Below are positions 10,101 to 16,894 of a DNA stretch of 64,000 bases, piece after piece (within the stretch, counting starts at the first letter, position 1; each line of letters starts with the position of its first letter). The stretch lies in assembly GCA_034110565.1 (NCBI GenBank), contig JAWUYY010000030.1:1-64000 (forward strand), given 5' to 3'. The position numbers were made by a program, and so were the translations under genes. This DNA is from Bermanella sp034110565 (lineage in GTDB: Bacteria; Pseudomonadota; Gammaproteobacteria; Pseudomonadales; Oceanobacteraceae). The notes beneath the pieces were generated by a model. The model did not search any database. It was not told where the DNA came from and saw only the letters and a list, made by a program, of their open reading frames with translations.

Positions 10101-13100
10101 AGTGGTGGTTTCTTACCAAATATTCCATCCACTAAAGTAGCTATCAAACACCCTATGAATCAACGCATTCGTTTAACCTTAAACGGATCCCCTGTAAGCC
10201 AACTTAACTTTTCAAAACTTGAAAAGTATGCTGCGAATCAATCCTCTATTAGCCAATGGAGTGGTGTAGATATTAAAGAAGGTAATAACGTTTTTGTTGC
10301 TTCGTTAGTGGATGAAAACAACGATATTACTGACCGTATAGAGTTCCAATTGCATTACGCGGGTACACCTACCCGTGTTGAACTTGTAACAGATGAAACC
10401 AAAGCGGTAGCGGATGGTGTGATAGCGCCTGTGATTGCAGTGCAGCTATTTGATAAAGATGGCTACCCAGTGCGTAACGGCCTACAAGGTGAATACACCA
10501 TAGATAGCCCATACAAAGCGCTAGATCCTAATAAAGACAAAGCACAAATTAACCGTAACGAATTCAAACCCAATTACGAAATCAGTAATGATGGTATTGC
10601 TTACATTACGCTTGAGCCCACCACTCAAGCCGGTGAAGCGGTTATTCGTTTCTCTCTCGCTAACGGCCAAGAAGATGAAGTACGTGTTTGGTTAAAACCA
10701 CAAGCCCGTGACTGGATGTTAATTGCACTAGGCGAAGGTACGGTGGGTTATCAGACCATCAGTGGCCATATCCAAAACGCTAAGTCCCATGACCAAGAAG
10801 ATGGCTTCTATACAGATGGTCGCTTAGCGTTATTCGCTAAAGGTCAAATATTAGGTGACTGGTTATTAACCGCCGCTTACGACAGCAGCAAAGAAACCAC
10901 CACGCCATTTGAAAAACTATTAGACCCTAATAAGTACTACACACTTTACGGCGATAACAGCACGCAAAAGCTGGATGCATCAATGGAAGGTAAACTGTAC
11001 TTACGAGTTGAAAAAGAACGCTTCTATACCGTCTTTGGTGATTACAGCACTGACTTAAATAAAACAGAGTTAAGCACTTACTTACGTAAGTTCCACGGTA
11101 TTCAATCGGTATTCCAAGGTGACATCGTCAGCTTTAATGCATTCGTAACGGAATCGGCCCAACGCTTTGCACGTGATGAAATTCGCGGTGATGGTACCTC
11201 GGGTTTATATCAACTATCCAGCACTGACATTATCAGTAATAGCGAAACCATCAGCTTACAAGTGCGCGATCGTTTTAGAAGTGAAGTGATACTAAGTGAA
11301 GTAGAACTGACCAAAGACAGTGACTACAGCATTGATTACATTGATGGCTCAATTTTCTTCAAGTCACCCGTGCAAAGCACAGATGAAAACCTGAACCCTC
11401 GCTACATCATTGCACGTTATGAAACGCAAGATGACAGCGCAAACGATTTAACCTTTGGTGGTCGTGCTGCGGTTCATGTTCTCAATAAATCACTGGAAGT
11501 GGGTACTACGTTAATCAGTGAGGAGCTTGGTGACGACAGCAAAACATTGAGCAGTTTCGATATTCGTATGCAGCTGTCTGATCAATTAGAAATTAAAGCG
11601 GAAACCGCCATTACAGAGCAAAACAGTAACGGCACCAAAACCGATGCAACGGCTAACTATGCAAGTATTGATTATCGCGGCGAACAATTACAAACCAAAG
11701 CTTACGTTCGCACAGAGCAAGCTGGCTTTGGTTTAGATCAATTAAATGACAGCGAAGGCAGCACAGAAAAACTTGGGGTCGAGGGTACTTACTACATAAC
11801 CTCACAACAGTATTTTGATGCTCTAATCAGCGACCAAAATCAATTAGGTAATGATCAGCGTCTATCTATGGCTGAAGTGAAATTCAATAATGAATACGAA
11901 CTAGGTCGTTACCACCTGGGTGGACGCGTGAGTGAGAACACAAGCGCTACTGGCGATACTCAGTCTATCCAGCAACTATTAGCGGGTCACTCTTACACGC
12001 TAATGAATGGCCGCTGGTTATTAAGTGCAGACTTAGAGCTAAACATTAAACAAAACGATGAAATTTACGACCTACTACGTTTAAGTAGTGACTTTAGAAT
12101 CAACGAGCAAGTTACCCTTTTCGCGGTTCACGAAGCAGGCTTTGAGCGCGATGCACCAAGACGCAGTGTAGCCGGTATTCGCGCGACACCTTGGCAAGGC
12201 ATGCAAGTAAGCAACAGCGTTGAAGAGCAGCAAAGTAAAGATGGTAATCGTTTATTTGCCGTTCATGGACTTAACCAAGAAGTAAACCTAGACGAAAACT
12301 GGCAGATAAGCTTCGGCTACGATCAAAGCCAGAACATAGAAAACAGTGTGTTAGAGCAAACAGATGATAGTGTGATTAACTTTGCCCAAACCAGTGATGA
12401 CTTTTACGCCATCAACACCGGCTGGGGTTACCGCAGCCCAACTTGGCAGTGGACTAACCGCATTGAATACCGTGAAAGCGAAATCAACGAAAAATGGAAC
12501 GCCACAAGCGGCGTGTATCGCCCTATTGGCTTAGGCTTTGCCTTTGGTCTTAACGCTGAGTATCGTTTAGACGATGGCGAAACTGAGCGTACCGAATTCA
12601 AACAAGTCGAATTTGATATTGGCTTGCGTCCATTAGCATTCGGCTTAGCTTGGTTAAACCAAACCAAATACATCGAAGAAGATGTCGATAATGGCACAAA
12701 CACAATTGCCGTTGATTTAACCAGCCGTCGCTTAGTCAACAACACCCATTTGAATATGCGTTGGACAAAAACCCAACTAAGCATGCAGTACGGCTTTAAG
12801 TATGTTGACGAAACCCTAGATGGTATTAGTTACTCTGGTGTCATCGATTTAATGGGTGCACAGATTCGCCGGCACTTTACGCCAAGATGGGACTGGGGCG
12901 TACAAGCACAGCGCTTATATGACTATGAATTAAAAGATAGTCGTCACAGTGCAGGTATCAGCTTAGGGTACATTCCGCAGCAAAATACTTGGGTGAGTGT
13001 GGGTTACAACTTTGCAGGTTTCACAGACAGTGATTTCGATGATGCAGGTTACAATGCACAAGGCATTTACTTGAAACTGCGCATTAAAGCAGACCAAGAT

Positions 13101-13133
13101 AACCTAAAAGCGCTTAAGGCTTACTTTAATTAA
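7128..13133 (+). CDS. Giant DUF11 / OmpA-domain / outer-membrane barrel-like protein, 2001 aa
   Basis: From ATG 7128 the protein has a canonical signal peptide (MKKSGVFAIALVSSLLSLSN, cleaved after VHA), then the locus-specific NNTAYVNY segment. A serine-rich linker (about 85-125) leads to a beta domain with the TGLFTG motif (about 165-245). A DUF11 module lies at about 415-520, an SdrD-B/carboxypeptidase-regulatory-like domain at 555-620 and a second DUF11-like region at 685-780. An OmpA-C domain follows at about 820-925, with the peptidoglycan-binding Asp of GHTDN (853) and Arg of NRRVEV (918). An Ig/invasin-like domain (about 1080-1190) precedes about 800 residues of alternating, aromatic-rich strands predicted to be an outer-membrane barrel. 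GTG 7020 would add 36 residues before the signal peptide and is disfavoured, though no clear Shine-Dalgarno precedes 7128. Its role may be export, anchoring or display of the smaller DUF11 proteins (inference). Confidence 0.82.
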   Translation: MKKSGVFAIALVSSLLSLSNVHAATPENTLVNNTAYVNYQFRGNSYQSQDSESFITARSSTGAGTPSVITLMHNSIDFSGQYAAAKAKEAASASPSSNLRSFSQSSSTTGSSTSNAVTTRASSNGQALSGSFVVNQGQCASDSTGNNLSSQPVPKNYQGQTLALPSILTLNSDDYFKVGDTIFVHLKDLDQNQNPSQVEKIIVTILSENGVDQETIQLTETAASTGLFTGYIQTVNLASNPAIKHNCALSVTSNSSIQASYQDQFDSLDLVKAGALFDPSSYVVNADTGEYINGVQVTLYDQDGITPAQILSDEGGIFPNPVTTGSTVSVIGADSNTYTYTFPYGGFAYPVLNGGDYIIKIGESAYHDYPIADVKLLSDIPQGPFNFDEEGSRGRVFTSGITFRMDVPLDPKDNSVLLTKTANKSQAGVGELVSYNIKLQNTEIPGTNVALKDTLPQGFRYAAGSASIDGVTIADPAISSDGRNLTFTFANIAVNEVLNLRYVARIGINTPIGTATNTVWLEDQEDIAGEGILESNTAIADIEIREDLFSENSRLFGRVYIGDCEGNVEQEGIAGARIYLENGTYVVTDEDGLWHIEDQKPGTHVVQLDTETIPKYLDLMACDNYGQHAGREYSQFVDLAPGTMWRTDFIVKLKPPSKGEVTQRLSSRLAPIEKEERETLAINSPVSQKVLYRLVLNGSEVMLKDLRSLIMLPEGVSYKPDSALLDGVALDEPKKYDDQTLLFSLNDPGKDWQHVLEFEAYIGKDAKAGELTTRSVAMFNSPSQNNQRTPIALTSALLAIVPANNQVHKPEEAPKFGSFSEELSAADKQAMAAVITTLKGLDDLQIEVAGHTDNVPIARRSRYIFKDNYELSLARARSAANYLMTELELTPEQVSIAGYGSKKPISRNINETMRSQNRRVEVNILSASNSMHIAQADSGNQMVSTIGVAPGGFDFPIEATASGPIRNTISMPEFDKAYLAQTNNKFEWLWPSGGFLPNIPSTKVAIKHPMNQRIRLTLNGSPVSQLNFSKLEKYAANQSSISQWSGVDIKEGNNVFVASLVDENNDITDRIEFQLHYAGTPTRVELVTDETKAVADGVIAPVIAVQLFDKDGYPVRNGLQGEYTIDSPYKALDPNKDKAQINRNEFKPNYEISNDGIAYITLEPTTQAGEAVIRFSLANGQEDEVRVWLKPQARDWMLIALGEGTVGYQTISGHIQNAKSHDQEDGFYTDGRLALFAKGQILGDWLLTAAYDSSKETTTPFEKLLDPNKYYTLYGDNSTQKLDASMEGKLYLRVEKERFYTVFGDYSTDLNKTELSTYLRKFHGIQSVFQGDIVSFNAFVTESAQRFARDEIRGDGTSGLYQLSSTDIISNSETISLQVRDRFRSEVILSEVELTKDSDYSIDYIDGSIFFKSPVQSTDENLNPRYIIARYETQDDSANDLTFGGRAAVHVLNKSLEVGTTLISEELGDDSKTLSSFDIRMQLSDQLEIKAETAITEQNSNGTKTDATANYASIDYRGEQLQTKAYVRTEQAGFGLDQLNDSEGSTEKLGVEGTYYITSQQYFDALISDQNQLGNDQRLSMAEVKFNNEYELGRYHLGGRVSENTSATGDTQSIQQLLAGHSYTLMNGRWLLSADLELNIKQNDEIYDLLRLSSDFRINEQVTLFAVHEAGFERDAPRRSVAGIRATPWQGMQVSNSVEEQQSKDGNRLFAVHGLNQEVNLDENWQISFGYDQSQNIENSVLEQTDDSVINFAQTSDDFYAINTGWGYRSPTWQWTNRIEYRESEINEKWNATSGVYRPIGLGFAFGLNAEYRLDDGETERTEFKQVEFDIGLRPLAFGLAWLNQTKYIEEDVDNGTNTIAVDLTSRRLVNNTHLNMRWTKTQLSMQYGFKYVDETLDGISYSGVIDLMGAQIRRHFTPRWDWGVQAQRLYDYELKDSRHSAGISLGYIPQQNTWVSVGYNFAGFTDSDFDDAGYNAQGIYLKLRIKADQDNLKALKAYFN

Positions 13134-13158
13134 TCAGCTCTATTACGCATTCCACTAG

Positions 13159-13175
13159 CCCCTTTTATAAAGGGG
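13159..13175. terminator. Short hairpin between convergent genes
   Basis: CCCCTTT-TAT-AAAGGGG forms a 7-bp stem between the stop of the barrel gene (13133) and the stop of mobA on the other strand. There is no long T-run on either side, so it is at best a weak bidirectional terminator. Confidence 0.35.
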
Positions 13176-13178
13176 TCA

Positions 13179-13751
13179 TCAAGATGGCCAATCCTCTAAA
13201 GAATTAATATTGGTAAAACTTGCCTGCTGTTTAGCGAAGTTCACTTCAATTGGCTTAATGCTGTCTAGCCATTCGCTGGTGCGTCGTCGCCCTGATAGCA
13301 AATACATCATCAAGCTTTCTTTAAAGCGCTTATGCAGTAATACATGTAAATGTTGTTGGCGCACACCATCAAATACGACACAGGCAAAGGCTAATTGATC
13401 ACTGGCATGCTGAGCCATAACCTGTAAGTAATGCTCTGGCAGATTAGGCGTGTCACAAGGGCTGAACAACAACCAGTCATTCTTCGCCGCATCCATAGCA
13501 CTTAATATCCCTAGTAGCGGGCCCGCGTGCGCTTCAATATCACCGTATTGTTTATCCGCAAATGTCTCAAAACCCAGGGCCTGATATTGCTCTTGATGCT
13601 GATTACAGTTCAACAGTATTTCCTGTGCTCCTGCAAAACCAGCTGCCACTTTTATGACCATCGCCTTATCGTCAATCATCATCAGACCTTTATCTTGCCC
13701 CATTCGACGACTCTGTCCGCCACATAAAATGATGCCGCTAACTTTAAGCAT
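13179..13751 (-). CDS. mobA: Molybdenum cofactor guanylyltransferase MobA
   Basis: MobA transfers GMP from GTP to molybdopterin-Mo to make the guanine dinucleotide cofactor, in the cytoplasm. The N-terminus carries the diagnostic nucleotide-binding signature GIILCGGQSRRMGQDKG within the first 25 residues, followed by SPCDTPNLP (the metal-binding PCD region) near the middle. At 190 residues it matches the usual size of about 194. The start is set at 13751, where an AGG element sits five bases upstream; the open frame extends 22 codons further but those residues precede the conserved Rossmann strand. It is convergent with the barrel gene. moeB is about 2.3 kb away but separated by unrelated genes. 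Confidence 0.92.
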   Translation of the reverse strand: MLKVSGIILCGGQSRRMGQDKGLMMIDDKAMVIKVAAGFAGAQEILLNCNQHQEQYQALGFETFADKQYGDIEAHAGPLLGILSAMDAAKNDWLLFSPCDTPNLPEHYLQVMAQHASDQLAFACVVFDGVRQQHLHVLLHKRFKESLMMYLLSGRRRTSEWLDSIKPIEVNFAKQQASFTNINSLEDWPS

Positions 13752-13897
13752 TGACCTACTCAGCTTTATAAATATAACTGTATTTTCACACAGCTTTAGT
13801 CTGTAAGGTATAGACACGCATCAAATCACCCATCTTGACAGTCGTGTTTAATACACGTTTAATTATCGAAATCTCAGCGAACAAGTGTTTACTCAAT

Positions 13898-14539
13898 ATG
13901 TTAAAACGTCATCTGCGAGACCCATTTTCTGGACTAAGCCACTTATTTGGGGCTGTCATGTCCCTTGTGGCTATCCCCTACATGCTAAGCAATTTGCCCG
14001 AGCAAAATACTCACTTATACCTAGCTAGTTATCTTGTTTTTGGTCTAAGCATGTTCTCTATGTTTGCCTCCAGCGCGGTTTATCATTTAATGGAGATCAG
14101 CGAAGCAGGTATACGCATGTTGAAGCGTGTTGATCACATGGCCATCTATGTAATGATTGCAGGGTCTTACACGCCATTTTGTTTAATCGGGTTAGACGGC
14201 TCACAGGCTTGGTTGATGTTTAGTATCATTTGGGGAATTGCGTTTGTGGGTATTTTGACAAAAATATTTTGGCTCCACGCTCCCCGTTGGTTCAGTACTC
14301 TGCTGTATTTAGGTATGGGCTGGATCAGTTTATTTGTGTATGAGCCCCTAAGCGAGTCACTCTCGGCAGGTGCCATCAATTGGCTATTAGCGGGTGGGAT
14401 TTGTTATAGCGTGGGGGCTGTCATTTATGCCACCAAGTGGCCAAACCTGCACAAGCATTTCGATTTCCACGACTTTTGGCATGTGTTTGTATTAGGCGGC
14501 GCGGCTTGTCACTTTATTAGTATTGGCGTGTATTTATAG
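13898..14539 (+). CDS. trhA: TrhA/hemolysin III family (PAQR-type) membrane protein
   Basis: The protein has about seven transmembrane segments with the family's conserved elements: SHLFGA near the N-terminus, DHMAIYVMIAGSYTP in the middle and HDFWHVFVLGGAACH near the C-terminus, whose histidines correspond to the metal site of PAQR-type proteins. Bacterial members are annotated hemolysin III or TrhA and are linked to membrane energetics and lipid homeostasis rather than true haemolysis. Length (213 aa) is typical. The start is placed at ATG 13898 because the residues before it, from a TTG at 13835, are not part of the family; neither start has a strong ribosome binding site. Confidence 0.88.
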   Translation: MLKRHLRDPFSGLSHLFGAVMSLVAIPYMLSNLPEQNTHLYLASYLVFGLSMFSMFASSAVYHLMEISEAGIRMLKRVDHMAIYVMIAGSYTPFCLIGLDGSQAWLMFSIIWGIAFVGILTKIFWLHAPRWFSTLLYLGMGWISLFVYEPLSESLSAGAINWLLAGGICYSVGAVIYATKWPNLHKHFDFHDFWHVFVLGGAACHFISIGVYL

Positions 14540-14553
14540 CGAAAGATAAAACG

Positions 14554-14575
14554 CGGGAGTGCGATCGCACTCCCG
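14554..14575. terminator. Bidirectional terminator-like palindrome
   Basis: A perfect 22-base palindrome (CGGGAGTGC and GCACTCCCG arms around GATC) lies between the stops of the convergent trhA-like and FrnE-like genes. Read on the minus strand it is followed by CGTTTTATCTTT, a reasonable T-run, so it probably terminates the minus-strand gene. Confidence 0.7.
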
Positions 14576-14585
14576 TTCAGACTGA

Positions 14586-15233
14586 TTAAGCCTCTTTTTC
14601 TGAAATATCTGTTAAGGCTTGAATAAAACTTTCAACTGGCTGACCACCACTAATTAAGTACTGGTTATTTACAATAAAAGCCGGCACGGAATTAATCCCC
14701 ATGGACTTATATTTATCTTCTTCGGCTTTTACTTTTTCACGTAATACGTCATCCGCCAGCGCTTTTTCAACATGGTCTTTATCAAGCCCCACTGATTGGG
14801 CAACTTGAACCAAGACAGCTTGATCACTCACGTTTTGGCCATCCGTAAAATACGCTTTAAATAACGCCAGTTTCAATTCGGTTTGTTTACCCTGTGTTTC
14901 GGCAAAGTCCAATAACACATGACAATCGAGGGTATTCACAATGCGTGAGCGCTGATCAAAATTAAACTCTACACCTGCTTGTTGACCCGCATTGATTAGG
15001 TGTTGTTGGTTTTGCTTAAGTTGAGTTGCATCTAAGCCATACTTTTGCGCCAAGTGTTCATCAATGGCTTGGCCTTCTTGCGGCATGTTTGGGTTTAACT
15101 GAAATGGGTGCCATTTGATATTAGCTTGAATGTCCTTAGAGACATTATCTAATGCGCTAGAAAGGTTAGCATAACCCACAGCGCACCATGGGCAGACTAC
15201 ATCACTGACGATATCAATTTGTAAGGTTTTCAT
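14586..15233 (-). CDS. DsbA-family oxidoreductase, FrnE-like
   Basis: This thioredoxin-fold protein has an active-site CPWC at residues 14-17 (SDVVCPWCAVGY) and no signal peptide, so it acts in the cytoplasm. It belongs to the FrnE/DsbA-like family, seen in polyketide clusters and in stress-response disulfide isomerases. The GINSVPAFIVNNQYLISGGQ segment near the C-terminus contains the cis-proline loop (SVPAF). Length (215 aa) is normal. The start at ATG 15233 is supported by TTTGGAGT six bases upstream. Substrate unknown. Confidence 0.87.
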   Translation of the reverse strand: MKTLQIDIVSDVVCPWCAVGYANLSSALDNVSKDIQANIKWHPFQLNPNMPQEGQAIDEHLAQKYGLDATQLKQNQQHLINAGQQAGVEFNFDQRSRIVNTLDCHVLLDFAETQGKQTELKLALFKAYFTDGQNVSDQAVLVQVAQSVGLDKDHVEKALADDVLREKVKAEEDKYKSMGINSVPAFIVNNQYLISGGQPVESFIQALTDISEKEA

Positions 15234-15323
15234 AATCGACTCCAAAGGCGTTTATATGGCCCCATTGAACGCCAATATTGCCCGTTCCACTAGAGTCTCT
15301 TAGGCAACACTGAATTGCATGGC

Positions 15324-15968
15324 TTAAATATCTAACCGATACACTTCATTCACTTGGGCCAGTTCGTTTACGGTTACATTGAGATTATTAACCTTGCCAT
15401 CACTTAAGCCGTATACCCAACCGTGAACCGCTAATTTTTGCCCGCGAGCCCATGCATCTTGCACGATAGAGGTATGACAAAGATTATAAACTTGGCGCAC
15501 TACATTCAGCTCACAAAGTAAATCGACCTTCTCTTCTTCAGATTGCAGCCCTTTGAACATATGGTTTTTTTGATGATACAGGTCCCGTATTTCTAGCAAC
15601 CAATTATCAATTAAACCTAGTTTTTGATTCTGCATAGCGGCTCGTACACCACCACAACCATAATGCCCCACTACAATCACATGCCGAACACCCAATACTT
15701 CTACGGCATATTGTAAAACCGAGAGCAAATTCATATCAGTGTGCACCACCATATTGGCTACATTTCGATGTACGAATAGTTCACCCGGCATTAGGCCTAC
15801 GATTTCGTTTGCAGGTACTCGGGAATCGCTGCAACCAATCCATAAATAATCGGGTGCTTGCTGCTTAGCAAGCGTTGGGAAGAACTCAGGATCATTTCGT
15901 CTAATCTCTTCAGACCAGTTACGATTGTTTTCAATTAGATCTTGTAAAGATTTGACATCTTTTTCCAC
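15324..15968 (-). CDS. can: Beta-class carbonic anhydrase
   Basis: It interconverts CO2 and bicarbonate in the cytoplasm. It is closely similar to E. coli Can: zinc ligands are in WIGCSDSRVPA (Cys46 and Asp48 from this start) and GHYGCGGV (His102 and Cys105), and FVHRNVANMV is also present. The GTG at 15968 is preferred because GGAGG lies five bases before it and the resulting N-terminus aligns with the family; an in-frame GTG at 15980 would sit upstream of that site. Length is 214 aa. It is transcribed alone, downstream of moeB on the same strand with about 100 bases between. Confidence 0.93.
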   Translation of the reverse strand: MEKDVKSLQDLIENNRNWSEEIRRNDPEFFPTLAKQQAPDYLWIGCSDSRVPANEIVGLMPGELFVHRNVANMVVHTDMNLLSVLQYAVEVLGVRHVIVVGHYGCGGVRAAMQNQKLGLIDNWLLEIRDLYHQKNHMFKGLQSEEEKVDLLCELNVVRQVYNLCHTSIVQDAWARGQKLAVHGWVYGLSDGKVNNLNVTVNELAQVNEVYRLDI

Positions 15969-16074
15969 AGGCACCTCCACACGACAAATTTTAAAAAGAG
16001 TTTACGTGGGTTTTCATTACATTTCATTTAATGATGTCTGCTTATTACATTCATAGGCAGGTTAAATCAGCTTT

Positions 16075-16815
16075 TTAAGCACATATAGAGCAATTGCTAT
16101 TTTTATTTACTTTAAAGGTGCGCATGGCTAAATCCAAACCATCAAAGTTCGTTAATTTACCTACGCTTGATGAGCCTATTTTTGTAATGAGCTTAATTGT
16201 CTCTAATGCCTGCATCACACCCATCATGCCCACTACAGGGGATAAAATACCCGACTCACTGCATGTATCTTGCTGATCACTTAGATCAGGGTAAACACAT
16301 TGATAACAAGGTGAGTCGACTTGGCGTGAGTCGACCACCATGAGCTGTCCTTCAAAACGAATAGCAGCGGCGCTGACTAAAGGGGTTTTGGTTCTTACGC
16401 AGAGCCGATTGTGCAGCATTCTCGCTGCACTATTATCCGTGCAGTCCAGCACTACATCAGCATTATCCACCAGCGCCAATAACGCCGACTCGTCCTGTAA
16501 TCGATCAATAGCATCAATTCGAATAGAAGAGTTCAGTCGCTTTAACTGCTGCTTAGCCGATTGGGCTTTATTCATATTCAAGGTGCTTTCATTGTGTACC
16601 ACTTGGCGATGTAAGTTCGATAACTCAACCACATCAGGGTCCAATAACGTTAAGTGTCCAATACCTGAACCCGCTAAATATTGCGCAGCACTTGAACCTA
16701 AGCCCCCAAGCCCGAGCACTAATACATGAGCATCCAATAGTGCTTGTTGTCCGTCATAGTCTAACTGAGGCAGTAATACATGCCGACTATAGCGTTCTAA
16801 TTCTTGGTCATTCAT
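16075..16815 (-). CDS. moeB: Molybdopterin-synthase adenylyltransferase MoeB (ThiF/HesA family)
   Basis: This E1-like enzyme adenylates the C-terminal glycine of a small sulfur-carrier protein (MoaD, possibly also ThiS). The 246-residue sequence has the nucleotide-binding glycine motif GLGGLGSS (35-42), the SNLHRQ arginine motif (66-71), the DCTDN segment (124-128) and two zinc CxxC pairs (Cys170/173 and Cys242/245). The N-terminus ERYSRHVLLPQ is classic for MoeB. No MoaD or ThiS gene is in the window, so the partner cannot be assigned from context. HesA or ThiF are less likely alternatives. Confidence 0.9.
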   Translation of the reverse strand: MNDQELERYSRHVLLPQLDYDGQQALLDAHVLVLGLGGLGSSAAQYLAGSGIGHLTLLDPDVVELSNLHRQVVHNESTLNMNKAQSAKQQLKRLNSSIRIDAIDRLQDESALLALVDNADVVLDCTDNSAARMLHNRLCVRTKTPLVSAAAIRFEGQLMVVDSRQVDSPCYQCVYPDLSDQQDTCSESGILSPVVGMMGVMQALETIKLITKIGSSSVGKLTNFDGLDLAMRTFKVNKNSNCSICA

Positions 16816-16894
16816 ACCACGATGATCCTATCTCTTATATTCAAAAGATTATCTATGCACTTTAACATTTTTCAAATCGGCCGATAGCAAATAC

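Noticed and set aside
14563..14566. GATC centre of the 14554-14575 palindrome, also part of a GCGATCGC octamer, as a special repeat
   Set aside because: The octamer is simply the tip of the terminator stem; one occurrence does not support a HIP1-like repeat family in this organism.
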